The notes beneath the pieces are model-generated. The model worked only from the letters and a program-made list of their open reading frames with translations. It did no database searches and was not told the DNA's origin. Positions 52,167-61,043 of a stretch of DNA of 64,000 nt are shown in pieces. How positions within the stretch are numbered: position 1 is the stretch's first letter; the number at the start of each line of letters is the position of its first letter. Source of the DNA: Halogeometricum pallidum JCM 14848 (lineage in GTDB: Archaea; Halobacteriota; Halobacteria; Halobacteriales; Haloferacaceae); the NCBI RefSeq assembly GCF_000337095.1, contig NZ_AOIV01000011.1, positions 15,594-79,593 of the forward strand, given 5' to 3'. The position numbers and the translations under genes are program-made.

Positions 52167-52970
52167 TCACTGCTTGGGATCGTGAACGGTCAACAACCCT
52201 TGAGCCATGAGTCGCCGGGCGATTACGACGAGGCCGTTTCCGAACCCTTCGCCGAAAATCGCTTGTTCCTCTTTGCTGCCGGGCATGATCGAACTCACGA
52301 GGATCGTCGACCGGTCTGTCAGAAGAAGTCGGCCGATGGCCGTCTCGCTTTCAGTAGCGTGCTCGCCGTGTAACCACTCTAAGCCAGAGATGAACGTCGT
52401 GGCGTCCGGTACTGCCGTTTGAATCTGGTCTTGCAGCGACTCCGTCAGCGCCCCGATGAGAAGGTCGACTCCGTTGCCAACGTCGTTAAGGCTGGCAACG
52501 AGATCCTTCGTCAAGAGTGACTCGTCGCCGACGACCAGAACGATCTCCTCGGACGCCCCCTTGACGAGCAGATTCGTGCGATTTTCTATCCCGTCTCGCC
52601 CGGACATCGCCCAGACCTGCTGGACGGGCGTCTCGTCGTCTTCGTCGACGATTTCGATCGTATCCAACGCATCGTGGAGTCGCTCAACGCGGGCCTCGTA
52701 CTGGTCGCGCAGGGTCTCCGTCGCCTCATCGAGCGGAACAGCCCGGAACTGCTGTGGGCTCGAATGTTGAATCTCGACCAAGCCCTGCGCCTCCAGCACC
52801 CGAATCGCATCGTACACCCGCGTTCGGGGAACCTTCGTCGTCTCGCTCAACTGCTTTGCCGTTCCCGTGCGGAGGCGAGACAAGCCGACGAAGCAGCGCG
52901 CCTCGTATTCTTTCAAGCCGAGTTGTTGGAGGACTTCGATCGCTTCGTCCAAACTGTCAGTAGTATTCAT
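52167..52970 (-). CDS. TrmB-family transcriptional regulator
   Basis: 267 residues from ATG 52970. The TrmB winged helix is at 5-75 (EAIEVLQQLGLKEYEARCFV ... TTKVPRTRVYDAIRVLEAQG LVEI), followed by a coiled stretch (QYEARVERLHDALDTIEI) and a PLD-like effector domain from about 110. Many haloarchaeal TrmB-like proteins control sugar or redox metabolism; the glycosidase genes 9 kb away might be targets, but nothing here proves it. Confidence 0.8.
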   Translation of the reverse strand: MNTTDSLDEAIEVLQQLGLKEYEARCFVGLSRLRTGTAKQLSETTKVPRTRVYDAIRVLEAQGLVEIQHSSPQQFRAVPLDEATETLRDQYEARVERLHDALDTIEIVDEDDETPVQQVWAMSGRDGIENRTNLLVKGASEEIVLVVGDESLLTKDLVASLNDVGNGVDLLIGALTESLQDQIQTAVPDATTFISGLEWLHGEHATESETAIGRLLLTDRSTILVSSIMPGSKEEQAIFGEGFGNGLVVIARRLMAQGLLTVHDPKQ

Positions 52971-53397
52971 GTGTCCCAACCTCACGGGGTATTCCCCAAT
53001 GATTGTCTGGTAATTCACCCCCGGCACGGATAGGTATTGTCACTCAAGTCATGACGGGAATCGCCGGGAGGACGTGATACGACCCTCTGATGGTCCGACG
53101 TCGGTGTCCAACCGACGCCTCTACTCTTCTGTGATAGCTATACTGACAGCCGAGTGCTACACTGCGTGCCGCCTCGGCCACGGGAACGGGTCGTAGAGTT
53201 CTCCGCGAGTGCAGACGGCGAAATCGCCCATCCGGTCCGATCCGCGGTCGGAGACCGCGGTCTGGGTCGAGGGGGCCACGGATAGTCCGGTCGTGGTTCT
53301 CAGGGTATTCTTCACGTGGGAACTCGGTACGAACGACGCGGACTCACGGCGAGACGGACTCCGTCTCTCGTCCTCTGAGACGTTCGATGTAGTCGCC
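52971..53397. other. Intergenic, no convincing gene
   Basis: 427 bases. An inverted pair around 53231-53263 (GGTCCGATCCGCGGTCGGAG / ACCGCGGTCT) is GC-rich but not followed by T residues. Confidence 0.35.
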
Positions 53398-53736
53398 TCA
53401 GACGTGCTTTCCGGCCACCGGTCTGTCAGCGGGGAGTGAGTCCAGTATCGCCTCAACCCGATTGTTGGGCTGATACCGGACGATTCCGCTTTCGCGATCG
53501 TATTCGACGACACCCTGTTCCGCTAACTTCGGCAGTGAGATGTGGGAGAGATGGATTGCGAGTTGTTCTCGGTCCATACTTCGGTCATCGGACTGCAGTT
53601 CGTCGCCGTGCATCCGATCTACGAGGTCGCCGATTACCGTCTTACCAGCGGTCTCGTGCCGTAACTGCTGAATGAGTCGTCGCCGATAACGATCAGCGAC
53701 GAGTTGCAGACAGTCGTCGAGGTCTTGTCCCCTCAT
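53398..53736 (-). CDS. DUF7344-like winged-helix protein
   Basis: 112 residues. DDCLQLVADRYRRRLIQQLR opens the domain, followed by REQLAIHLSHISLPKLAEQG and VVEYDRESGIVRY: a wHTH domain of the type annotated DUF7344 in haloarchaea, typically small one-domain regulators. It shares an upstream motif (53800-53815) with the MscS-like gene at 58539. Confidence 0.75.
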   Translation of the reverse strand: MRGQDLDDCLQLVADRYRRRLIQQLRHETAGKTVIGDLVDRMHGDELQSDDRSMDREQLAIHLSHISLPKLAEQGVVEYDRESGIVRYQPNNRVEAILDSLPADRPVAGKHV

Positions 53737-53799
53737 AGTAGACGTATCGACTACTCGTCTGATAAACAGATAACCTCTTCACGCCAGGATGCTTTTTTT

Positions 53800-53815
53800 A
53801 TTATGTGAGTTACAG
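53800..53815 (-). promoter_or_regulatory. Shared upstream motif, copy 1
   Basis: Minus strand TGTAACTCACATAATA followed by an A-rich run. The related TGTAACCCACATAATG occurs at 58574-58589, also upstream of a minus-strand gene. Only one base differs within 15. Possibly a regulator site. Confidence 0.35.
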
Positions 53816-54030
53816 GCCGATCAGGAGATGGCCGAGGACGGTGTCGGTAGAACCGGTTCCGCACTCCGAGAGCGGTCGACTTCCTACGCCAGCGGTGAAC
53901 CCGAAGGCTGCCGGCGTTCGGTTCCTCACCGAACGGAGTCGAGTGGATGGGTATCTGTCGAGGAGTACGCCCTCTTCGCGCGATTCCGGTAACGGTCCTT
54001 CGAAGACTCCGACCACCTTCTTCGGAATCG

Positions 54031-54210
54031 TCAAGCGATGCTCCCGAGGTCCCATACGTACTCTTTTTCGATGGTGATCCAGTGTGTCGTGGGTTCGCGT
54101 TCCGGATCGAAGACCGTCACTTCGGTTGGAGAGTCCTCGTCGTCGAACGCCCAACAGAGCGTGAAATCGGGAAGCTCTGCGGAGCGGGATTCGCGGTCGT
54201 TCGTAGACAT
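54031..54210 (-). CDS. DUF7511-like small protein
   Basis: 59 residues: MSTNDRESRSAELPDFTLCW, AFDDEDSPTEVTVFDPEREP, TTHWITIEKEYVWDLGSIA. The pattern (DDD..PTEVTVF.P......T.WI..D...V.LE.) fits the short haloarchaeal family I recall as DUF7511. Excellent codon bias. Function unknown; often near signalling genes. Confidence 0.75.
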   Translation of the reverse strand: MSTNDRESRSAELPDFTLCWAFDDEDSPTEVTVFDPEREPTTHWITIEKEYVWDLGSIA

Positions 54211-54533
54211 GTATTTAGTAGACGCAGATGGTCGATTCGGGCCCGCGCTGGACGTCGACCGCAGCAGATTTCGTCCTCTGACTCGCTCGTTCCTCGAATC
54301 GAGTACGAAGGTACTCGAACTCGACCCTCTTCAAGGAGCAACGTTTTCATCACACGCGTTGTACTGATTACCCGAGTGAATCTCTCCGATACTGCGCGGC
54401 GTGCGCGTCCGCCGACAACGGGGTTCGGGTAAGGGAGACCCGGAGGGGGCGTTCACCCGGTTACTCAAAACAGAATCTCATTTGGAAATCCAGCGCTACT
54501 ATCACCGTGTCAGTCCTACATGGCAGTAGTGAG
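54211..54533. other. Intergenic before the diadenylate cyclase
   Basis: 323 bases. No gene. A GC-rich stretch at about 54440-54465 precedes AT-rich sequence near 54467-54485. Confidence 0.4.
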
Positions 54534-55091
54534 ATGAGTGAGCTGTCCCCTAGCTCTGTCGCATCAGAGCTGAAATCTACTAGTACAGATATCGACGCAG
54601 TGCTCGAACGGATCGAGGCATGCGTTGCGGATATCAGCCACGGGTTCGAACGGTGGGACGACCCCTACGCTCGTGGACCGGGCCTCTACTTCGTCGTCGA
54701 ACGTGATTCCATGGCCGAGTTCGCGGCTCCGATGGGGACGAACCGCTGGCCAGTCGAGGACTGTAGGAGTGTCTTCGCCGAAACCGACGTGTTCCTTGAA
54801 ACCGCACAGAAGGTCGCGTTGTCGTGCGACGGTGCAGTCGTCGTTCGCAACGACGGTACAATCAGAGAGGAGATGGTCCGAGTAAAGCAACTCTCTGCGG
54901 ACGAATATCGGCGGATTAACGACCTTCCCTATGCAGAGTGGATGGGTACCCGTCACATGAGTGCACTGGAGACCTCGGTCCGCGAAGAGGTGATCGCTGC
55001 GGTCACACTCAGCGAGGAGAACGGACGGGTAACGGTCTTCATCGACGGCGCGTTCGAGGATTCCCCGGCGGCATTCCGGGTGACGGACTGA
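54534..55091 (+). CDS. DacZ-like diadenylate cyclase (DisA_N domain)
   Basis: 185 residues from ATG 54534. A helical N-terminus (ASELKSTSTDIDAVLERIEA) is followed by a DisA_N-type domain: VALSCDGAVVVRNDGTI (DGA motif, about 103) and WMGTRHMSALETSVREEVIA (GTRHxxAL, about 143), then VTLSEENGRVTVFIDGAFED. DisA/DacZ enzymes make c-di-AMP from two ATP; in haloarchaea c-di-AMP is linked to osmotic balance. The canonical RHR triad reads RHM here. It lies near many RCK_C proteins, the usual c-di-AMP receptors. Confidence 0.75.
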   Translation: MSELSPSSVASELKSTSTDIDAVLERIEACVADISHGFERWDDPYARGPGLYFVVERDSMAEFAAPMGTNRWPVEDCRSVFAETDVFLETAQKVALSCDGAVVVRNDGTIREEMVRVKQLSADEYRRINDLPYAEWMGTRHMSALETSVREEVIAAVTLSEENGRVTVFIDGAFEDSPAAFRVTD

Positions 55092-55263
55092 CCAACCGGC
55101 GTGAGCACACTCGCGTCCGCTACCGCGTTCCTCGTACTTGCGCCCTTCATCGTTTTCCGTAACCTCCCTTCGAACGTCTCCGGCGTGCTCTGCTTCCGCT
55201 TCTGCGGATTCCGCTTCGTTTTCGGTCGCACTGACGGGGGTTACGTCACCGTCGAGAGTCTCA

Positions 55264-55473
55264 CTATCGACGAGTGCGGTCTCGACGGGCGTACCACCCG
55301 ATCTGGGTCTGTCGAACTTCACTCTTGAGCACCCGCCGTCGATTGAGACACGTTCGAAGGATGTCGTCCTCGTGGAACTCGCTCTCGATAGCCTCCTCGG
55401 CGTTCGTCTCGGTTTCGACGAAGCGACCGCGTCCTTTGTCGTACCCGGGACGAACGCCGACGAACGTCCACAC
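55264..55473 (-). CDS. Small charged protein of unknown function
   Basis: 69 residues from GTG 55473: WTFVGVRPGYDKGRGRFVET, ETNAEEAIESEFHEDDILRT, CLNRRRVLKSEVRQTQIGWY. Codon bias is typical for the window and the composition is balanced, which is not expected of a shadow frame. Divergent from the DUF5789-like gene. No known family. Confidence 0.45.
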   Translation of the reverse strand: MWTFVGVRPGYDKGRGRFVETETNAEEAIESEFHEDDILRTCLNRRRVLKSEVRQTQIGWYARRDRTRR

Positions 55474-55506
55474 AGTTATCCGAATCGGGCGCCTATCTCG
55501 ACAACG

Positions 55507-55821
55507 ATGACAGACGAGAACGTAAACGACGACCAGCAAGAGCAGTCGGAGCGGAAGCGAGAAGACGTGCGCGACCGCACCCGCGAAGACCGCGCGATGG
55601 GCGGTGACCCCGAGGGGCGGCTCAGTGGTCTCGACGACGCACTCGAATCCCAGACCTATCCGATCACGACGGATGAACTGGTTGAGGCGTACGGCGACTA
55701 CGAGATCGAAGCCCAAAGCGGGACGAAATCACTCGAAGAAGTGCTCGCTCCGACCGATAACCAAACGTACGACTCCGCCGACGATGTCCGAAGCCGGGTG
55801 CTGGGACTGATACACCGATAA
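55507..55821 (+). CDS. DUF5789-family protein
   Basis: 104 residues. A highly charged N-terminus (EQSERKREDVRDRTREDR) is followed by a DUF5789 domain (GRLSGLDDALESQTYPITTD, ELVEAYGDYEIEAQSGTKSL, TYDSADDVRSRVLGLI). A second member is at 57150. Function unknown; frequent in haloarchaea. Confidence 0.75.
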   Translation: MTDENVNDDQQEQSERKREDVRDRTREDRAMGGDPEGRLSGLDDALESQTYPITTDELVEAYGDYEIEAQSGTKSLEEVLAPTDNQTYDSADDVRSRVLGLIHR

Positions 55822-55876
55822 CCGTTGTCGTCTCGGTCCTCTCTCGACACTCGCCGATTGCCGCGTTTAGGAGTCC

Positions 55877-56962
55877 TTACTCCCGAACGGGGGCGTTCTT
55901 CCCATTCGATTCGCCGTCCTTGACCGCCTTGGCCTGTTGTTCCAACTCTTCGACATTCATCTCAGCTGCTTCCTCTATTTCGCCGAGGATCTGCTTGATG
56001 TCGTCGAGTCCGATCAGTTCGCGCGTCTCCTCGTCGAACTGCAGACTGTCCAACCGCTGCCCGTCGGTCGCGACGTCGCTCCCCGTGAGGTGTTTGCCGT
56101 AGCGTCCGACCAGCGAGGTGAGTTCCTGCGGGAGGACGAACGTCGTCGATTCCCCTCGACCGATGGCTTCGAGCGTGTCCATCCCTTTGTCGATGATCGC
56201 GCGTTCGCCCATCGACTCCGCGGACTTGGCTCTCAGAACGGTCGAAATCGCGTCACCCTGTGCCTCGAGGATCTGGCTCTGTTTTTCGCCCTGCGCGCGG
56301 ATAATGTTCGACTGCTTGTCCCCTTCCGCTTGTTCGACTGCGCTCCGGCGCTCCCCCTGCGCTTCGAGGATCGTGGCCCGTCGTCTCCGCTCCGCGCCGG
56401 TCTGCTGTTCCATCGCGTGTTGGACCTCCTGGCTGGGATTGACCTCTCGGACTTCGACGGACTCGACGCGAATTCCCCATTCATCGGTCGGTTCGTCGAG
56501 TTCCCTCCGGATACGGGCGTTTATTTCTTGGCGTTTGTTCAGCGTGTCGTCGAGTTCCATGTCGCCGAGGACCGCTCGGAGCGTGGTTTGGGCGAGGTTC
56601 GAGACGGCCGTTTTGTAGTCTTCGACCTCCAAGAACGCCTTCTTCGCATCCATCACGCGGAGATAGACGACGGCGTCCGCCGTCACGGGCGAGTTGTCCC
56701 GCGTGATCGCTTCTTGTCGGGGGACGTCCATCGTCTGCGTCCGCATGTCGAACGTGTACGTGCGCGACACGAACGGGGGGATGAAGTTGATGCCCGGTTC
56801 GAGCAGGCCGCGGTACTCGCCGAACACCGTGAGCGCCTGCTTGTCGTAGGCGTCGACGAACCGCACCATCTGCCAGACCGTTACCACCGCCAGCACCAGT
56901 ACGAGCAGCCCACCTATCGTGAGTCCGAGAGCGGGAACCTGTAGCGAAACTAAATCGTACAT
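55877..56962 (-). CDS. SPFH/stomatin-like membrane protein
   Basis: 361 residues from ATG 56962, which places one membrane helix at residues 8-31 (LGLTIGGLLVLVLAVVTVWQ). The SPFH domain follows (GEYRGLLEPGINFIPPFVSR, TMDVPRQEAITRDNSPVTAD, LRAVLGDMELDDTLNKRQEI, WGIRVESVEVREV), then a coiled coil rich in Glu/Ala/Lys (RRRRATILEAQGERRSAVEQ). Prohibitin/stomatin relatives form rings in membrane microdomains and affect proteases and channels. No NfeD gene adjoins it. Confidence 0.9.
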   Translation of the reverse strand: MYDLVSLQVPALGLTIGGLLVLVLAVVTVWQMVRFVDAYDKQALTVFGEYRGLLEPGINFIPPFVSRTYTFDMRTQTMDVPRQEAITRDNSPVTADAVVYLRVMDAKKAFLEVEDYKTAVSNLAQTTLRAVLGDMELDDTLNKRQEINARIRRELDEPTDEWGIRVESVEVREVNPSQEVQHAMEQQTGAERRRRATILEAQGERRSAVEQAEGDKQSNIIRAQGEKQSQILEAQGDAISTVLRAKSAESMGERAIIDKGMDTLEAIGRGESTTFVLPQELTSLVGRYGKHLTGSDVATDGQRLDSLQFDEETRELIGLDDIKQILGEIEEAAEMNVEELEQQAKAVKDGESNGKNAPVRE

Positions 56963-57149
56963 CTGCTTCAGATTCGCTCCACAACTGTATGAAGAGTCGA
57001 CGTTTTCACGCGGGCCGAGTTTTTGATTATATGAGAGACACAGCTGACGGCGTTCGAATCGATCCGACCGGAACACGAATTCCGTCGGCGCTCCGAACGC
57101 CCCCGACTCGCGGCTTTTCAGTCACCCCGTGTGTAATCCGTCGACCTCC

Positions 57150-57455
57150 TCAGAACGAGACGTCGGCTTCGTCCGTGGGTTCTAACGCCGCTTCGAAGGA
57201 GTTCCCGCCGCGGTCGTCGTAGAACTTGCGTCCGATGTACTCGTCGTTGACGTTCCCGATGATGGTCGTGAACAACTCGTCGGCCGACGCGTACGTCTCC
57301 TGTCCGACGGAGCCGATGATCGTGGAGATAGTCTCGGTTTCCTGTGCGTCGGGGGCGTCGATTTCGACCGCTCCGACCTGTCTGATGACCGACTCGTGAT
57401 CAATCGGAAACGTGAGTTCGTCTTCGAGAGAGGCGAGTACGTTGCTTATCTTCAT
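57150..57455 (-). CDS. DUF5789-family protein
   Basis: 101 residues: LTFPIDHESVIRQVGAVEID, ETISTIIGSVGQETYASADE, NDEYIGRKFYDDRGGNSFEA. Same family as the product at 55507 but without the charged N-terminus. Single gene on the minus strand. Confidence 0.75.
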   Translation of the reverse strand: MKISNVLASLEDELTFPIDHESVIRQVGAVEIDAPDAQETETISTIIGSVGQETYASADELFTTIIGNVNDEYIGRKFYDDRGGNSFEAALEPTDEADVSF

Positions 57456-57726
57456 AGGATGGCTAAACTACCGTCCTCCTGTCACTTCAAGTGGTCTCAT
57501 TTTGATGGATCCCATCTGTTTTGATTAACCGAGTTACCGGGCCTCAACGTCGCTGGCGGTGACGTTATTCACCGAACGTCGCATGTGGCCGTTGCCGGCC
57601 GATCAGCCAAAGCGCCGTGGCTTGGCGCAGGGCGGCAATGCCGAACGAGGGTCGTGAGGAAGAGGCCAACAAAATAGTGATCCGAACGGTGACGCCCCGG
57701 ACGCCGGTGGGGCGGATAGCTACGTA

Positions 57727-58539
57727 TTACTCTCCGCCGTCGGACTGGATGTCCGACGAGGTTCGACTCGCCTCGCCCGTCTCACCGCCGTCGGCCTGCG
57801 GCGAGTTGTGCGGTGCTGGCGTCCCGGCGGACGCGCGTCCCATCCAGCGGTCGACGTTCTCCGCGACGTAGGTGTGGCCACCCCATCCCACGGCGACGCC
57901 GACGCCGATTGCGACGGCCGCGGCGAGTCCCCACGCTAACGCGTTGGCGAAGACGAACAGGATGCCGACGTCGACGCCCATCGTGTCGAGTCCGATCACG
58001 ATCGCGGTGAAGTAGAGGAACATCCGCGTGCCTCTCGCGAACCACGAGGTGTATCCGGTACGGGTGGCCGTCCGGGTCCGCATGATGGCGTCGCCGATGA
58101 AGTCCGCGACGACGAATCCGAGGACGATCACCAACAGTCCGGCGACGAACGCCGGAAGATACGAGACCGCCGTCGAGATCCACTCCGACAGCAGCGAAAT
58201 CGCGAGCACGTTCGCGGCGGCGAGAATCGCCAGCGCGTAGACGAACAACTTCGCGAGCGTCCCGAACGCGTTCGAGACGGCGTCTTCGGTTCCTCCGAGG
58301 ATGCGTCCGATCGGCGTTTCGAGTACCATCCGGTCGATCTCGACCCGGTCCGCTACTCTCCGAACCACCTTGGCGGCCGCGACGCCGAGGACCCAGCCGA
58401 TCAGGAGAACGAGGAGGGCCCCGACCAGACGGGGGAGAAACGAGACGATCTCCGCAACCGTCTCCTCGAGGAACGCGGGAACATTTATCTGTAGTACATG
58501 CGGTTGTAGCATAACTCGGATGTCACCCGTCAGCATCAT
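57727..58539 (-). CDS. MscS-like membrane protein (TM-helix repeat family)
   Basis: 270 residues. Two related blocks of two to three helices: PRLVGALLVLLIGWVLGVAA AKVVRRV...RVEIDRMV and PAFVAGLLVIVLGFVVADFI GDAIMRTRTA, the conserved TM_helix repeats found in the MscS superfamily. A final helix pair (ILFVFANALAWGLAAAVAIG) ends the membrane part. The beta domain and gate of true MscS are missing and the tail is a disordered 45 residues. Start 58539 or, 27 bases in, 58512. May act in osmotic adaptation. Confidence 0.75.
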   Translation of the reverse strand: MMLTGDIRVMLQPHVLQINVPAFLEETVAEIVSFLPRLVGALLVLLIGWVLGVAAAKVVRRVADRVEIDRMVLETPIGRILGGTEDAVSNAFGTLAKLFVYALAILAAANVLAISLLSEWISTAVSYLPAFVAGLLVIVLGFVVADFIGDAIMRTRTATRTGYTSWFARGTRMFLYFTAIVIGLDTMGVDVGILFVFANALAWGLAAAVAIGVGVAVGWGGHTYVAENVDRWMGRASAGTPAPHNSPQADGGETGEASRTSSDIQSDGGE

Positions 58540-58573
58540 GAACGGACGACATTTTCACATCTCTCGGATTTTC

Positions 58574-58589
58574 CATTATGTGGGTTACA
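58574..58589 (-). promoter_or_regulatory. Shared upstream motif, copy 2
   Basis: Minus strand TGTAACCCACATAATG, 35-50 bases before the MscS-like start; see the copy at 53800. Confidence 0.35.
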
Positions 58590-58776
58590 TGCTGAGCGCA
58601 GAAGCGTTCACCGGCGTAGTTTACTCACCTTCCCGAGCGAGATAGAGAAAAATTTCGTCTCAGCGGGTCTTCTCGTTGGTTCTTCGCCAGCACGGTATAC
58701 GGGGCTCAGGGCCGCGTCGACAGACGGTACCCGTGCCGGAAGTCGAGTACTCGTCCGTCCGTCGGCACCGACCGGA

Positions 58777-59985
58777 TCAGCCGCCGAGCCACCAACCGTA
58801 GAGCGGTGCCTGCTCATCCGCGTCCGAACGCTTCTTCGATTGGCCGTAGGTCTTCCCCTTGAGGAGTTGGCGCTCAACCGCGTTCGCCGCAAGTCGAAGG
58901 GCGTGCGTGGCACCGAACCCCTCCCCGTCGGCCGTGAAGTATCCGCGGTCGGTGACCAGTCGAATCCGTGCCAACACCAGCGGTACACCCCGGCTTCGTT
59001 CCTTGTGCTCCTGCAGTTGAATGCTGGCTTTGATCACGCTCATCTCTCCGTACTTCGAGGTCATCTCCTCGATCAGCGCGGAGACGTCGTCGTAGTCCAT
59101 CCCCTCCAGTAAGTCGAGTCCGAACACCTGGACGGCGTTCCGGTCCTCGCGCTCCCAGGTGAGCGCCTCGATGACATCTGTTTTCGTGATGATACCGACC
59201 GGCTCATCCGAGTCGTCGGCCGTGACGACGAGCGAGGAGATCTCACGATCGAACATCGTCTCGACGACCTCGTCGAGCGGTGCGTTCCGCTCGATTGTCA
59301 CGACTGCATCGGACATCAGGTTCCGTATCGGCAGGTCGAGCATCCGGTCGGCGTCGCCCTCGCGCGCGCCGAACCCACCACGGTTCTGTCGCCCGCCACC
59401 GCGGCGACCGGAACCACCCGACGACCCGCCCTGACTCTTATTGCCGCCTCGCGTCGTGAACTCGATGACGTCGTACAGACTCAACATGCCGACGAGAGCG
59501 TTCCCGTCGACGACCGGGAGATGGGCGATACCGGCCTCTCGAAGCGTATTGAGCGCTTTTCCGATCGTGGTTTCCGGGGTTGCGCTGACCAGTTCTGCCG
59601 TGTAGGCGTCGTCGACAGTCGCCGCGTCGAGGAACGGACGGACCGCCTCGAGGACGGCATCGGCGGTCACGACGCCGACGACACGGTCATCGTCGAGCAC
59701 GGGGAGCGTCTTGGCGTCGCTTCCGATCATGAGCCGCGCGACCTCACGGACGTCCTCGGTGCGGTCGACAGTCGGGACGTGCTGTACCTGTGAGCCGACC
59801 TTCGCAGACGGCTGGTTGGACGAGGACGCCAGCTGTCGGCGACTGACGACGCCGCGATACTCGTCGCCGTCTGTTACGACGACGGCATCGAGTTCTTGAT
59901 TTTCGAATGCCCCCGTGACCTTCGAGAGCGGTGTGCCGATGTCGAACTCGGTGAATTTCGGTGAGAGGATTTCAGAAATATCCAT
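58777..59985 (-). CDS. Four-CBS protein with HPF/RaiA-like C-terminal domain
   Basis: 402 residues. Two CBS domains occupy about 1-180 (TPLSKVTGAFENQELDAVVV, TVDRTEDVREVARLMIGSDA, and a second pair to VIEFTT). A Gly/Arg-rich linker (SQGGSSGGSGRRGGGRQNRG) is followed by another CBS pair (LPIRNLMSDAVVTIERNAPL ... GIITKTDVIEALTW). The C-terminal 110 residues (YGEMSVIKASIQLQEHKERS ... RIRLVTDRGYFTADGEGFGA THALRLAANAVERQL) resemble hibernation-promoting factor domains. CBS domains bind adenosyl ligands, so it may couple energy charge or c-di-AMP to ribosome inactivation (inference). Confidence 0.75.
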   Translation of the reverse strand: MDISEILSPKFTEFDIGTPLSKVTGAFENQELDAVVVTDGDEYRGVVSRRQLASSSNQPSAKVGSQVQHVPTVDRTEDVREVARLMIGSDAKTLPVLDDDRVVGVVTADAVLEAVRPFLDAATVDDAYTAELVSATPETTIGKALNTLREAGIAHLPVVDGNALVGMLSLYDVIEFTTRGGNKSQGGSSGGSGRRGGGRQNRGGFGAREGDADRMLDLPIRNLMSDAVVTIERNAPLDEVVETMFDREISSLVVTADDSDEPVGIITKTDVIEALTWEREDRNAVQVFGLDLLEGMDYDDVSALIEEMTSKYGEMSVIKASIQLQEHKERSRGVPLVLARIRLVTDRGYFTADGEGFGATHALRLAANAVERQLLKGKTYGQSKKRSDADEQAPLYGWWLGG

Positions 59986-61043
59986 GGGTAACCCTCTAGT
60001 GTGAGGGACGCAGGCCGGTTATGCCTGTCCCTCCCCCGATTGTAGAGGGAGAGACGCGCGAAGCGATGATTTCGCGATGTACTATCACTAACATACATTC
60101 AATGTCGGTACTGATTCGTTCTTCAACTGTGTTTCCGCTGCGTGCAAAAGATGTCTATCACACTTTGCTTTGTAGTGAACAACGGTTTTCTATATCGGCG
60201 TCGGACCGAGAGAGGAGAGAACCATCACCGCTACGGGCGACGACAGCGAGGCAACCGTTGATCGACTCGTCGAACTGGTCGAGAACGATTTCGAGTTGAG
60301 CGACGAAGAGTCGTAGTCCGGTTCGTCGAAGTCGGATGTAGCCCAGTTCTTCCGTAGATGCTTTCGTACTGATGGTAGACGGTCGTTCCCGAAACTATGT
60401 CACTATGGCAATTCTTCGACTTGTCCGATGTTTCACAGACCCGGATTACTGCATTACGACTCTATTACCCCATGTTTAGAATTATAATTTGCCAATCTAT
60501 AGTCAAATATTCGCTCATTTTTCTCATCACCTGTACCACTACTGCCTAGCATTCATTTCTGGCTCCAATTGATGGCTCTATACTGACTAGATGACTCCAT
60601 CCCACCATTGTTGTAGATAACTCACAGATAACATCTATCCCCTGAAGCTGTGCTATTTCGGTTCCGTCGAGGGTTCACCCGCGAACGCAAACCTCTTTAC
60701 GGCAGTTTACCTTGTAATTGTGTTCAGCGTACTCTCGCTCAGCGTCAAGATGCCGTCCGCGTCGCAATAGCGGATATTGACGACGGGAGGGCTCATTCTC
60801 TCGTCAACCGAGACTGGCGAGGCACATATCGATACGTGGGACGAATAAATCTCCCGCCCGAGCTGTGTCGATTGCGCTATCTAGGCGCTGCGGGAATCCG
60901 AGGAGTGGGACTCACATCTGCGATAAACTGGGATCCATTATCGATGCGCTCGCGGTGTCGGCGGCGGGTTTCGGAACCGAACTAGTGGTCGGACGAGCTT
61001 TCATCCGACCCTCTGGCGAAAGCCGCTGACGAGACGGAGTCGG
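59986..61043. other. Long gene-poor stretch
   Basis: 1,058 bases. An inverted repeat TCCCTC / GAGGGA lies near 60029-60051. A plus-strand frame ending at 60314-60316 (REERTITATGDDSEATVDRL, VELVENDFELSDEES) looks like the tail of an HPr-like phosphocarrier but has no start. 60440-60650 is markedly AT-rich. No complete gene on either strand. Confidence 0.5.

Noticed and set aside
60187-60316. HPr-like phosphocarrier tail
   Set aside because: About 40 residues look plausible, but no start or His site is present, so it is noted under the intergenic stretch and not called as a gene.
60650-60985. 111-residue plus-strand frame
   Set aside because: Basic, Arg-rich and without haloarchaeal acidity or motif; likely chance.
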